A stretch of 64,000 bases of DNA from GCA-2698665 sp047611265 (GCA_047611265.1 JBLFWM010000006.1:1-64000), one strand, 5' to 3'. Shown: positions 25,775 to 33,808, counted from the first letter of the stretch. Notes: generated by a model from the letters alone, not told the origin. Translations and numbers: made by a program.

Positions 25775-26262
25775 TGCATATCATGACTATGACTACTGGA
25801 CCTAGGGTCTATTACTTTCATAATAAGCATATATCTGACCTCATGACCATCTCTGGAGATAATCATAATCTCTTCACCAACCTTAATATCTCTGCGCATT
25901 CCCATAAACATTAAATGCAAACCGCCACTCTCTAGAGATAATTCACTATTAGCAGGTATCTTTAATTCCTCCAAATGTCTCATTTTAGCTGTACCAGAAT
26001 CAGAATACTCCATGGTATGAGCTTCGGTATTATCAAAAACTGGAGACCTAAAGCTCTTTAGAATTATATCCTTATCAGTATTGTTTTTTAAAATACCGTA
26101 ACCAACATTTACATTACTTCCTGGAGGTGCTGTATGTATGACACCAGAAATAATCTCCATAGCTACGCTGCCATCCTTTTCAGGTTTGACTCCTGTCATG
26201 AAAGCATTAACGTTAGTAATTGCAAAGATTCCAATAATTAAAAATGTATATAAGCTTTTCAT
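25771..26262 (-). CDS. Periplasmic copper chaperone PCu(A)C
   Basis: A 163-residue exported protein (signal MKSLYTFLIIGIFAITNVNA) of the DUF461 family that delivers Cu(I) to the CuA or CuB site of cytochrome oxidases. The ligand set H-x-M ... M-x(~21)-H-x-M is seen in HTMEYSDSGTAKMRHLEEL followed by GGLHLMFMGM. A His-rich C-terminus (SSSHSHDMH) may add a second copper site. No oxidase genes are adjacent. With the DUF1326/DUF2182 pair at 8-10 kb it suggests active envelope copper handling. Confidence 0.9.
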   Translation of the reverse strand: MKSLYTFLIIGIFAITNVNAFMTGVKPEKDGSVAMEIISGVIHTAPPGSNVNVGYGILKNNTDKDIILKSFRSPVFDNTEAHTMEYSDSGTAKMRHLEELKIPANSELSLESGGLHLMFMGMRRDIKVGEEIMIISRDGHEVRYMLIMKVIDPRSSSHSHDMH

Positions 26263-26343
26263 AAAAAATTATTATACCTTAAATTAAAATAAATTGATAA
26301 ATAATGTTGATTAATCTGAATATATGATAAGTTGTATTTACTT

Positions 26344-26529
26344 ATGAATGAATACTTATTAGAAATACTTGTGTGTCCTAAATCAGGTGATAAGCTAGAT
26401 TACTCAAAAAAGACAAATGAATTAATTTGCAAAACTTCTAAGTTGGCTTATTCTATCGAGGATGGTATTCCAGTTATGCTTATCCAAGAAGCAAGAGTTT
26501 TATCTGCTGATGAATTAAAAAATATTTAA
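26344..26529 (+). CDS. Trm112-family protein (YcaR-like)
   Basis: A 61-residue protein beginning MNEYLLEILVCPKSGDKLDY, close to E. coli YcaR. The zinc-binding cysteines are only partly kept: Cys of VCP and Cys in LICK, with Ser and no second pair. The IEDGIPVMLIQEARVLSADE tail is typical. A TTG four codons upstream (26332) is in frame but the ATG at 26344 fits the family N-terminus. It forms a short run with bcp and the two genes that follow. Confidence 0.88.
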   Translation: MNEYLLEILVCPKSGDKLDYSKKTNELICKTSKLAYSIEDGIPVMLIQEARVLSADELKNI

Positions 26530-26533
26530 TACC

Positions 26534-26998
26534 ATGAAAATAGATATTGGGAAAAAAATAAAAGATATTTCAGTAATCACTACTAACAATAAAAAAAAGT
26601 TATCAGATTACCTTAATAAAAATCTAATACTTTATTTTTATCCACGAGACATGACTCCTGGGTGTACCACAGAAAGTATCGAATTTAATGAAAACCTCTC
26701 TAAGATTAAAAGAGCTGGATGGAACGTAGTTGGAGTATCGAGAGATTCCATTAAATCACATTTAAAATTTATTGATAAACATTTATTTAAATTTCCATTA
26801 ATTTCTGATGAAGATGAAAAAGTCTGCAACATGTTTGATGTTATTAAGGAAAAATCTTTATATGGAAGAAAATATATGGGTATAGACAGAAGTACATTTC
26901 TTATTGGCACAGATTTAAAGATTATAGGTTTATGGAGAAATGTTAAAGTAAAAGGCCATGTTGATGAAGTTATAAATAAAATTAAGGAATTAAAATGA
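26534..26998 (+). CDS. bcp: Thiol peroxidase Bcp (PrxQ-type peroxiredoxin)
   Basis: Reduces hydrogen peroxide and organic hydroperoxides with electrons from thioredoxin. It has 154 residues. The peroxidatic Cys lies in YFYPRDMTPGCTTESIEF; the resolving Cys expected five residues later is Ser, so it would be a one-Cys or atypical form unless the Cys in KVCNMF resolves it. GVSRDS and STFLIG match the family. It overlaps the next small gene by four bases (ATGA). Confidence 0.92.
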   Translation: MKIDIGKKIKDISVITTNNKKKLSDYLNKNLILYFYPRDMTPGCTTESIEFNENLSKIKRAGWNVVGVSRDSIKSHLKFIDKHLFKFPLISDEDEKVCNMFDVIKEKSLYGRKYMGIDRSTFLIGTDLKIIGLWRNVKVKGHVDEVINKIKELK

Positions 26999-27216
26999 AT
27001 GACTTTAGTATAATACAATTATTATTATTCACGATGGTAATACTAACTCTACTGAATGGCATAATATTTTTTAAAAAGCTTATCAAGCTTCAGCAAGAAA
27101 CTAATCAGTTATTATTGAAGATTTTAACTAAAGATAAGAATCTAAAAAAATCTGACGCAATGTCATCTGAAGACTTAGAAAAAATAAAGCATGAATACTT
27201 AAAAAATATGAAATAA
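26995..27216 (+). CDS. Small single-helix membrane protein, unknown
   Basis: A 73-residue protein with one N-terminal membrane helix (IIQLLLFTMVILTLLNGIIFF) followed by a charged, likely helical cytoplasmic tail containing KLQQETNQLLLKIL, which could form a short coiled coil. It overlaps bcp in ATGA and is two bases before the HIT gene, so it is translated in that operon. I do not recognise a family. Confidence 0.65.
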   Translation: MNDFSIIQLLLFTMVILTLLNGIIFFKKLIKLQQETNQLLLKILTKDKNLKKSDAMSSEDLEKIKHEYLKNMK

Positions 27217-27218
27217 TT

Positions 27219-27557
27219 ATGTCTGACAATATATTCCTGAAAATTATTAATAAAGAAATTCCAGCAGACATATTGTATGAAGATGAAATCGCTATCGCAT
27301 TTAATGATGCTAATCCTCAGGCCCCGACTCATATACTCGTAATACCTAAAAAAGAAATTAAGAAATTAAGTGAAGCTGACTCGACTGACAAAGATTTGCT
27401 TGGCCATCTACTATTGGTAGTAAAAAATATAACAGATAAATATCAAATTAAAGATTATAGAGTTGTAATAAATAATGGCTCAAAAGCAGGACAAACTGTT
27501 TTTCATTTACATTTACATATTTTAGCTGGAAGAGATTTTAGTTGGCCACCCGGTTAA
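27219..27557 (+). CDS. hinT: HIT-family purine nucleoside phosphoramidase (HinT)
   Basis: A 112-residue histidine-triad protein. The N-terminus NIFLKIINKEIPADILYEDE and FNDANPQAPTHILVIPK are typical, and the triad is VFHLHLHILAG. It hydrolyses nucleoside phosphoramidates such as AMP-lysine. It closes the Trm112-bcp-small protein-HIT run and is convergent with the pyruvate kinase-like gene. Confidence 0.95.
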   Translation: MSDNIFLKIINKEIPADILYEDEIAIAFNDANPQAPTHILVIPKKEIKKLSEADSTDKDLLGHLLLVVKNITDKYQIKDYRVVINNGSKAGQTVFHLHLHILAGRDFSWPPG

Positions 27558-27568
27558 TAAATGAAATC

Positions 27569-28399
27569 TTATTTTTTAAAAAAACCTAAAAACTTATCTA
27601 ATAAATCTCCAAATGGATTAACACGAAGTTTTTCTGACTCGACAGCTATCTCATCTATACACTTAACTGATCTCGCTGCATATGGTCCATGAGCTGTTTC
27701 TTCATAAAGCGCAACAATGTCAAAACCATCTTCCAGAGTATGTCCTATCTCAAAATTTTCATCTCTTGACTGAACCTGGCCTTTCATTAATGTTGGCATT
27801 TTTGCTAAGTAAATTGGTTCACAATTTTTCTGCTTAGCTCTCTCCACTATCTTTTCATCTCTTATTTTTTTTGAATCTAATTCCACCATTACAAAATCTG
27901 CCATTTCAAGGTAACTTTCTATGTCAGATGTATCATCATTTTTTTTAACTCTAACTCCAACGAGCATCTCATTTTTAAAATATTTCTTTGCCTCACTTAT
28001 CATATCTAACCCAAATGCTTTAGGGATAGATATATATTTAGGGTTAATGATCTTAGCTAAGGAAAGATACTTTTGAAAGTTTTCTGTATTAGTATCATCA
28101 GTATCCAGGTAAATACTTGTATCAAAATTTCTTTTAGAACACTGCTCTCTAAATATATTCACTCTGTTAATAACAGTTTCTTCACCATCATTATAAATGA
28201 CTCTAGCTATATCAACTCCATCAGTCCACTGTCTAGCTATACCAGCTGTAATCATTGTAAGTAATTCTTTTTCATTATCTGTTGACGGGCCTAGAGTTGC
28301 AATTATTAAACTTAATCTATGTCTTTCACCTTTATTAGCCATAACGTTACCAGAATATTTAATAGATTCAGTATATTGTATAAAGACGTTGTTATCCAT
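27569..28399 (-). CDS. Degenerate pyruvate kinase-like TIM-barrel protein, probably not a pyruvate kinase
   Basis: A 276-residue protein that follows the pyruvate kinase A domain along its length: IIATLGPSTDNEKELLTMI, DIARVIYNDGEE, an LDTDDTNTE where the B domain should branch out, YISIPKAFGLDMISEAKKYF, DIESYLEMADFVMVELD, and DGFDIVALYEETAHGPYAARSV. The B domain and the C-terminal allosteric domain are absent. Key residues are replaced: the KIEN Lys/Glu region reads RVKKND, the ARGDLG metal loop reads VELDSK, and the ATQM Thr is gone, while the early Arg is kept. Loss of pyruvate kinase activity is therefore likely. It stands alone, divergent from the sterol-desaturase family gene. Confidence 0.7.
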   Translation of the reverse strand: MDNNVFIQYTESIKYSGNVMANKGERHRLSLIIATLGPSTDNEKELLTMITAGIARQWTDGVDIARVIYNDGEETVINRVNIFREQCSKRNFDTSIYLDTDDTNTENFQKYLSLAKIINPKYISIPKAFGLDMISEAKKYFKNEMLVGVRVKKNDDTSDIESYLEMADFVMVELDSKKIRDEKIVERAKQKNCEPIYLAKMPTLMKGQVQSRDENFEIGHTLEDGFDIVALYEETAHGPYAARSVKCIDEIAVESEKLRVNPFGDLLDKFLGFFKK

Positions 28400-28441
28400 T
28401 AGATGATACTATTAGGATTAATAAAATTAATTAGTTAAATT

Positions 28442-29224
28442 ATGATAGAAATACTGACCAATCTTAAACTCATATTTTTTATAATGTTATTTGTAATTTT
28501 ATTTATCTTTGAGTCCTTTTATTCAGAGAGAGCATGGACAAGTAAAAGATTTTTTAGATTATTCTTTCATGCAAAAATTGCGATTATTAATACTTTAATA
28601 ATAAGATTCCCAACTATTTTTCTAATTATTCCATCCCTAATGCTTATTACAGAAAACCAATATGGGATATTAAATAATCTTGATATTGGCTTTACTCTTA
28701 AAGCTGTATTCGGACTTCTTTTACTAGATCTTGCATATTATTTTTGGCATAGACTAAATCATACCAATTCTTTTTTATGGAGATTTCATTCTGTGCATCA
28801 CCTTGATACTCAGTTAGATGTAACTACGTCACTAAGATTTCATTTTGGAGAATTATTATTATCATCGCTATTTAAAACAATATTAATACTATTTCTGGGT
28901 ATGCCAATTTCAGTGTTTATCTTTTATGAAATACTTCTATCAGCTTGCAATCAATTTCATCACTCTAATATTAAATTATCATATACTGTAGATCGAATAT
29001 TAAGTAAATTTATTGTAACCCCTAAATATCATACAAATCATCATACGGTTATAAAAGCATCTAGAAATGCTAATTATTCTTCAATACTGACTATCTGGGA
29101 TTCAATATTTTTTACCTATAAAGACGCAACAATTGAAGATAGACAGTATTTGGGTTTAGACGATAGGTCCAAAGAATTCGGTTTAATCCAATATATCAGG
29201 CATCCTTTCATAAAAGAGCGTTGA
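28442..29224 (+). CDS. Sterol desaturase / fatty acid hydroxylase family membrane oxygenase
   Basis: A 260-residue membrane protein with about four helices and the eight-histidine di-iron signature in order: HRLNH, FHSVHH, FHH and YHTNHH. The family hydroxylates or desaturates lipids using O2 at the inner membrane. A specific substrate cannot be read from sequence. The next oxygenase gene, the AlkB-like gene at 29880, is also a membrane di-iron enzyme but lies on the other strand. The stop codon overlaps a strong promoter at 29221. Confidence 0.88.
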   Translation: MIEILTNLKLIFFIMLFVILFIFESFYSERAWTSKRFFRLFFHAKIAIINTLIIRFPTIFLIIPSLMLITENQYGILNNLDIGFTLKAVFGLLLLDLAYYFWHRLNHTNSFLWRFHSVHHLDTQLDVTTSLRFHFGELLLSSLFKTILILFLGMPISVFIFYEILLSACNQFHHSNIKLSYTVDRILSKFIVTPKYHTNHHTVIKASRNANYSSILTIWDSIFFTYKDATIEDRQYLGLDDRSKEFGLIQYIRHPFIKER

Positions 29225-29249
29225 CACCTACCTTTATATTTGCTGTAAT
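29221..29249 (+). promoter_or_regulatory. Strong sigma70-type promoter, extended -10
   Basis: Perfect -35 TTGACA at 29221-29226, an optimal 17-base spacer and -10 TGTAAT at 29244-29249 preceded by TG one base away (extended -10). The -35 box overlaps the stop codon of the preceding gene. Transcription should begin near 29256 and enter the hairpin-rich segment below. Confidence 0.8.
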
Positions 29250-29255
29250 GAAATT

Positions 29256-29346
29256 ACGCCGTTTTGAATTTTTTCAGCTTGCCGGCGTTAAATAGCTAAA
29301 GCGATCGGGTTACCACCAATGCATTAGCGCATGGTGGTTTTTTTTT
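29256..29346 (+). ncRNA. Candidate small RNA or attenuator leader
   Basis: A ~90-nt transcript would start at the promoter above and end at an intrinsic terminator. A first stem pairs ACGCCG (29256-29261) with CGGCGT (29283-29288), and the terminal stem is at 29312-29338. The segment is more GC-rich than its surroundings and has no sensible reading frame. A nine-base motif, TTCAGCTTG, occurs at 29273 and again after the terminator at 29358. I do not recognise a known RNA family. It may be a stand-alone RNA or a leader that controls the 134-residue gene downstream. Confidence 0.6.
29312..29346 (+). terminator. Intrinsic terminator of the candidate RNA
   Basis: ACCACC (29312-29317) pairs with GGTGGT (29333-29338) and, past a bulged A, ATGC pairs with GCAT, closing on a six-base loop. 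Nine T follow (29338-29346). It lies 63 bases before the next start codon, so any transcript of that gene from the upstream promoter must read through it. Confidence 0.85.
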
Positions 29347-29408
29347 GGCAGTTGATCTTCAGCTTGTGGCCAATACCGATCTGGTAAAACACTAAAGAGG
29401 AGAAGGAA

Positions 29409-29813
29409 ATGAAAATTAAATCAGATATACCATCTGATGTTATTTTCACAAGAGTTATAAATGATTTAATCATCAAAGACTCTTGTGCTGATACATCATA
29501 TGTATGTATTATTTTAACTTTTAGTAGCCATAGTGATAAATCATTTTTGCCTACAGTAAAAGTAAACAATGATATTAGAGAATATTTATGCAATGCGCCT
29601 ACAAAAGGATATGTAGGAAACTTGTCATGCTCACATCAAAATATAAGTAACCCTGACACCTACTATATTAAATTTAACCTTAACAAGGTTGAGGATAGTG
29701 ATGTAGATCAGCTTGTTTATAAACTTACATGCAATATTGGTCTTAAGTATAAATGTGCATGGTGCTCATATATTCATAAAGGTATTGTAAAAAAAATACA
29801 ATTACACTATTAG
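29409..29813 (+). CDS. Cysteine-containing small protein, unknown
   Basis: A 134-residue protein, probably soluble, with a strong ribosome binding site (AGAGGAGAAGGAA) just before the ATG. It has seven cysteines, including a C-terminal KCAWC pair, and beta-rich composition. There is no signal peptide or membrane helix, and I recognise no family. The good translation signal and the upstream promoter-RNA-terminator arrangement suggest a regulated gene rather than a chance frame. A GC-rich terminator follows after 11 bases. Confidence 0.65.
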   Translation: MKIKSDIPSDVIFTRVINDLIIKDSCADTSYVCIILTFSSHSDKSFLPTVKVNNDIREYLCNAPTKGYVGNLSCSHQNISNPDTYYIKFNLNKVEDSDVDQLVYKLTCNIGLKYKCAWCSYIHKGIVKKIQLHY

Positions 29814-29824
29814 TAGAAAGTAAA

Positions 29825-29846
29825 CGGCCCCTCAAATGAGGGGCCG
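29825..29846. terminator. Strong GC hairpin between convergent genes
   Basis: CGGCCCCTC and GAGGGGCCG form a perfect 9-bp GC-rich stem around AAAT. On the minus strand it is followed by TTTACTTT, so it best serves as the terminator of the AlkB-like gene; it would also slow transcription from the plus side. Confidence 0.85.
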
Positions 29847-29879
29847 CAATCAAATCCTTATGATTCAAGTTGTCCTTAA

Positions 29880-31073
29880 TTAGCTTTCAACAGGGAATGA
29901 CAATTCATCTCCTTTAAAACTTGTTCCTTCGTAACCAACTTCCTTATTGATTCTTCTAGAAATACCTCTTTCTTCAGCAGTAGCGAACTTTTCATCCCAT
30001 GTCGCTAATCTTTTACGCATGTACCAGTGCCAGATTGGCGGTACTAGTGCTAGCGCAAAAACAGAAAAGTATCCCCATCCAGTGTTAGGAGCTCCTACAT
30101 TTTCAAGTTCCCAGAAGTGAGTTTCTCCACGATCATGGTGGTCAGCTTGACGACCAATTTCGATAAAGAACCAACTTGTGAACAAAGTATTGTTATCCCA
30201 GTTATGGCGATAATCAATAGGTTGATCTTTAACACGTACTAAACCGTAATGCTCTAGGTAGTTTAAAGCTTCTAACTCAAAGTTTGAAACCATCCAAACT
30301 GCTGCTAATGCAGCTACACCTATCCAGCCGCCTGCTGCAAAGAAAAGTGCTACAGATGGTACTGACATTAGATAGCCACGAATCCAACGGTTTTGCCATG
30401 AAACAAAAGAAACTCCTATTCTAGCTAGTCTCTCTTTTTCCATATTAAATACGAATTTGGATTGGCCTAAATATGATAGTAAATAATGTCCATAGATTGT
30501 GCGTCCACGTGGAGCAGTTGCAGGATCATCTTCACTAGCAAGTTCTAGGTGATGGTTGTATACATGTGCGTAGCAGAAATGTGCTGAACCAGATAACGCC
30601 ATAGTCATTCTAGAAATTATAAAAGCAAAACCTTTACAATGTGATAACTCATGTCCGTATATAATTCCTATACCAGCAAATATGCCAGTTGATAGAGTTG
30701 CACCAATTAAGTCTAGACCTGACATTCCACTTGTATAAGGAATTAAGCCTAACCATAATGATGTTACTTCAACAGGAATATCTGCCATAAAGCCAGATAC
30801 TCTCCATGCTAGAGCAAATTGTAACAATACAAAAATAGGTAACATGGTATACATTACTAAATTTTGAAATGTAGGGTTTGCTAAAGTTTTTCCTTCATCT
30901 GAATGCATCTCACTTGATGCTTGTTTTTTCATTAATGTATCAATTATGATACCAACGAATAACAATGCTACTCCTAGCCATGCAAATAAACCACCGGCAA
31001 GTACACCTGCAAAAGTTACAAGTATTAACACTGGGGCAAGTAAATATTTAATGTTTGCTAATATTACTGACAT
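29880..31073 (-). CDS. AlkB-family membrane-bound alkane monooxygenase-like protein
   Basis: A 397-residue membrane di-iron monooxygenase with about six helices. Histidine boxes in order: GHELSHCKG, AHVYNHHLE, LNYLEHYGL (the diagnostic AlkB/XylM box) and IGRQADHHDRG. AlkB enzymes hydroxylate terminal carbons of alkanes using O2 and electrons from rubredoxin. No rubredoxin or rubredoxin reductase gene is in the window. Box 1 reads HELSHC where classical AlkB has HELxHK, so the substrate may differ. A good ribosome binding site (AAAGGAGGA) and richer GC than the neighbours suggest high expression or an acquired gene. Confidence 0.88.
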   Translation of the reverse strand: MSVILANIKYLLAPVLILVTFAGVLAGGLFAWLGVALLFVGIIIDTLMKKQASSEMHSDEGKTLANPTFQNLVMYTMLPIFVLLQFALAWRVSGFMADIPVEVTSLWLGLIPYTSGMSGLDLIGATLSTGIFAGIGIIYGHELSHCKGFAFIISRMTMALSGSAHFCYAHVYNHHLELASEDDPATAPRGRTIYGHYLLSYLGQSKFVFNMEKERLARIGVSFVSWQNRWIRGYLMSVPSVALFFAAGGWIGVAALAAVWMVSNFELEALNYLEHYGLVRVKDQPIDYRHNWDNNTLFTSWFFIEIGRQADHHDRGETHFWELENVGAPNTGWGYFSVFALALVPPIWHWYMRKRLATWDEKFATAEERGISRRINKEVGYEGTSFKGDELSFPVES

Positions 31074-31096
31074 AATGTCCTCCTTTGTTCAATATA

Positions 31097-31174
31097 TGTC
31101 TAATTTTATATGTACATAAAGATTTATATATAAGTTTTGTCTAATATATAATCTATTTGTCCATCTATTGTCTA
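31097..31174. promoter_or_regulatory. Three direct TGTCTA copies upstream of the AlkB-like gene
   Basis: TGTCTA occurs at 31097-31102, 31139-31144 and 31169-31174, the last within CTATTGTCT...AGACATAG, an imperfect inverted repeat. They lie in the 222-base gap upstream of the AlkB-like gene, which shows no gene otherwise. The AT-rich background makes chance possible, but their placement suits regulator binding sites. Confidence 0.3.
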
Positions 31175-31294
31175 TAACAGTAAGACATAGATAGCAGCAT
31201 GTCAACACTATTTGAAGATTATAAAATATGGCTGATTTAACAGGATTAAGGCTTAAATAATAAGGGGTTTAGTATTAGTTGATTAGGTAAATGA

Positions 31295-31549
31295 TTACTT
31301 AGATTTAGATGGAGTGTATTTCTTTCTGAATTTAGCAATACGCCCTTCTTTAGTTTCAATACGGCCTTTGCCTGTATAAAAAGGATGTGATTCAGATGAA
31401 GTTTCGATCTTATAGACTGGATATTCTTTACCATCCTCATACTCCATAGTTTCCTTAGGTTTTAAGGTTGAAGATATAAGAAAGCTCTTATTACATGTCA
31501 CATCATGAAATATAATCGGCTGGTAATTTGGATGAGTATCTTTTTTCAT
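31295..31549 (-). CDS. rpmE2: 50S ribosomal protein L31 type B (zinc-free paralogue)
   Basis: An 84-residue L31 of the C-minus type: MKKDTHPNYQPIIFHDVTCNKSFLISSTL, SHPFYTGK and GRIAKFRKKYTPSK. The CxxC zinc site of type A L31 is missing; only a single Cys remains. In many bacteria the zinc-free copy is induced by zinc shortage under Zur. I see no convincing Zur box upstream, so it may be the constitutive copy. Confidence 0.92.
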   Translation of the reverse strand: MKKDTHPNYQPIIFHDVTCNKSFLISSTLKPKETMEYEDGKEYPVYKIETSSESHPFYTGKGRIETKEGRIAKFRKKYTPSKSK

Positions 31550-31665
31550 ATTTTTGGTAATATATCATAGTTTTTCAAGTGTAAAAACATATTATAATGG
31601 TAATTCATAATATTCATGTAATTATTGCTATATTAACTAACATTTAACTGGATTTAGACAAATTA

Positions 31666-32436
31666 ATGATAAATATTATACAAGTTACTGATTTACATTT
31701 ATATGCTGATAGAAATAAAACAGCGAACAATATCAATACATTTAAATCCGCACAATTAGTATTTGAAGCTATTGATGCTAATGAGATAGGTTTTGATATG
31801 CTTATTTTAAGCGGGGATTTATCTGATGATGAATCTGACGAATCTTATGAAAACCTCAAGTATTTATTAAGAAATTTTGAATGTCCAATATATCTTATGT
31901 CTGGCAATCATGACTCTCCTCAAAAAATAAAATCTATATGTAACACCAGTAATTTAAAAAGCCAAAATTATAAGAGTATTGGGGAATGGGGTGTCTTTAT
32001 GTTTAATACGAAAAAAGATAATTCCCCTAATGGGATTTTACATCGAAATGAATTAGTTTATTTTGACAAGGTTGTGAGTGATAACAAAAATAGTTTCTTA
32101 TTAGTGATGCTTCATCATCACCCTATCTTAATAGGGTCTGATTCTATGGACAAAATGATAATAGAGAACTCTGGTGAATTACTAAATAGGATTAATAATA
32201 ATAAAATTAAAGGAGTAGGATGGGGTCATATTCATAACGAGATGTCTGTTGATTATAATGGGGCTCAGCTTTTTTCCACACCATCCACCTGTTATCAAGC
32301 AAAACCAAAATCAAAGAAGTTTTTAATAGACTATTCTCAATCTCCAGGGTATCGAGTTATTCGATTAAAAGATGGTGGGGTAATAGATACCGAAGTAATT
32401 AGAGTTAACTTAAAACAAGATGGAGATATTAGCTAG
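31666..32436 (+). CDS. cpdA: CpdA/Icc-type metallophosphoesterase
   Basis: A 256-residue calcineurin-like phosphoesterase. Metal motifs are TDLHL, LSGDLSDD, MSGNHD, LHHHP and GWGHIHNE, as in class III 3',5'-cyclic-AMP phosphodiesterases. It would control cAMP level if a cyclase and CRP are present; neither is in the window. The TDLHL spacing and the length match CpdA rather than other family members. It is convergent with amtB. Confidence 0.85.
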   Translation: MINIIQVTDLHLYADRNKTANNINTFKSAQLVFEAIDANEIGFDMLILSGDLSDDESDESYENLKYLLRNFECPIYLMSGNHDSPQKIKSICNTSNLKSQNYKSIGEWGVFMFNTKKDNSPNGILHRNELVYFDKVVSDNKNSFLLVMLHHHPILIGSDSMDKMIIENSGELLNRINNNKIKGVGWGHIHNEMSVDYNGAQLFSTPSTCYQAKPKSKKFLIDYSQSPGYRVIRLKDGGVIDTEVIRVNLKQDGDIS

Positions 32437-32447
32437 ATTTAATTATT

Positions 32448-32463
32448 TCACCTTATAAGGTGA
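32448..32463. terminator. Palindrome between convergent cpdA and amtB
   Basis: TCACCTTATAAGGTGA is a perfect 16-base palindrome in the 64-base gap between the two stop codons. As RNA it gives a six-pair stem with no T run, so termination would be weak; a shared terminator is the simplest reading. Confidence 0.4.
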
Positions 32464-32500
32464 TCAACTCTTCTCTAAAACCTAGCTATATCCAAAATAA

Positions 32501-33808
32501 CTAACTGTTGTTATAACTACTCTCTCCATGTTCGGATAAATCAAGACCAACTTCCTCTTCATCTTCTGAAATTCTTAGTCCTAGAATATTATCCACAAAT
32601 CTTAATATTATAAATGTGAAGAATCCACACCATACAATTGTAAATAAAATACCTGTTATCTGTATACCAACTTGCGTGGAAATAGAGTTATCCATTCCCA
32701 TTCCACCAAGACTAGCTGACGCAAATACGCCAGTTAATAAGATGCCTAAAATACCACCTATCCCATGAACTGGGAATACATCCAGAGAGTCATCAATTTT
32801 GAGTACCTTCTTGACATAGTGTGTTCCCTCATAGCATATAAGTCCTGCCAGTATACCAATAACTAGAGCTCCCATAGGTCCAACAAATCCAGATGCTGGA
32901 GTTATGGTCCCTAAGCCTGCTACCATACCGGTTACAATCCCTAAGACGCTAGCTTTGCCTTGTTTATACCACTCTCTAGCCATCCATGCTAAAGATCCAG
33001 CAGCAGCTCCAATATGGGTAACCAACATAGCCATCCCAGCTGATTGATCAGCTGCAAGTGCTGAGCCGGCATTAAAACCAAACCAACCCACCCACAGCAT
33101 AGATGCTCCAGCAACAGTCATCGCTAAATTATGAGGAGGCATCGGTGTTGATGGAAAACCTTTTCTTTCTCTGAGCATGATTGCTGCAACTAATGCTGCT
33201 ACGCCGGCATTTATATGCACGACTGCTCCACCTGCAAAATCCATAAAACCAATAGATCCTAACCAGCCACCGCCCCATACCATATGAGCAATAGGTGCAT
33301 ATACAAAAATCATCCATAGAGCACTAAATAAGAGCATTGATGAAAATTTCATTCGTTCTGCAAATCCACCCACAATTAGCGCAGGCGTGATAATAGCAAA
33401 GGTTAATTGAAACATTGAGAAAACTGTTTCTGGTATATCTCCAGAAAGACTTTGATTTGTAACACCTGACATAAAGAGCTTGTCAAATCCACCAATGATT
33501 GAATTCATTGAGCCCCCATCACCAAAGACAAGGCTATATAAAGCAATGACCCATAATATAGAGACCATACAGGTTAATGCAAAACACTGCATTAGTACTG
33601 AAAGGACATTTTTACTTCGAACTAAGCCACCATAAAAAAAAGCTAGTCCTGGAATTGTCATAAACAAGACAAGTGCTGTTGAAGTTAAAATCCAAGCAGT
33701 ATTCGCACCAGAAAGTTCTGCGTCAGCAGCATAAAGATTCTCTGGAAGAATTCCAAATAAACCTATAATTCCTGCGATAGTTAATATTTTTTTTATTTTT
33801 ATATTCAT
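32501..33808 (-). CDS. amtB: Ammonium transporter AmtB
   Basis: A 435-residue channel for NH4+/NH3 with a signal-peptide-like N-terminus (ending near LYAA) and eleven helices. GAGAxxFxxGG-type pore stretches are seen in VWGGGWLGSIGFMDFAGGAVVHINAGVAALVAA, with the twin pore His in VHING-type and VFPVHGIGGILG positions. The start at 33808 has a GAGGAGAT ribosome binding site; a longer frame to 33859 lacks one. No glnK is adjacent, which differs from the usual glnK-amtB pair, so PII control would act in trans. Confidence 0.95.
   Translation of the reverse strand: MNIKIKKILTIAGIIGLFGILPENLYAADAELSGANTAWILTSTALVLFMTIPGLAFFYGGLVRSKNVLSVLMQCFALTCMVSILWVIALYSLVFGDGGSMNSIIGGFDKLFMSGVTNQSLSGDIPETVFSMFQLTFAIITPALIVGGFAERMKFSSMLLFSALWMIFVYAPIAHMVWGGGWLGSIGFMDFAGGAVVHINAGVAALVAAIMLRERKGFPSTPMPPHNLAMTVAGASMLWVGWFGFNAGSALAADQSAGMAMLVTHIGAAAGSLAWMAREWYKQGKASVLGIVTGMVAGLGTITPASGFVGPMGALVIGILAGLICYEGTHYVKKVLKIDDSLDVFPVHGIGGILGILLTGVFASASLGGMGMDNSISTQVGIQITGILFTIVWCGFFTFIILRFVDNILGLRISEDEEEVGLDLSEHGESSYNNS

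Noticed and set aside
29880..31073. Xylene monooxygenase or fatty-acid desaturase instead of AlkB-like
   Set aside because: The LNYLEHYGL box favours AlkB/XylM over desaturases; alkane versus aromatic substrate stays open.
31246..31440. Second minus-strand frame at L31
   Set aside because: It overlaps rpmE2 in another frame and lacks ribosome signals; the L31 frame is clear.
31550..31600. Zur box upstream of L31 type B
   Set aside because: AT-rich partial matches exist but no sequence is close enough to the consensus to support it.
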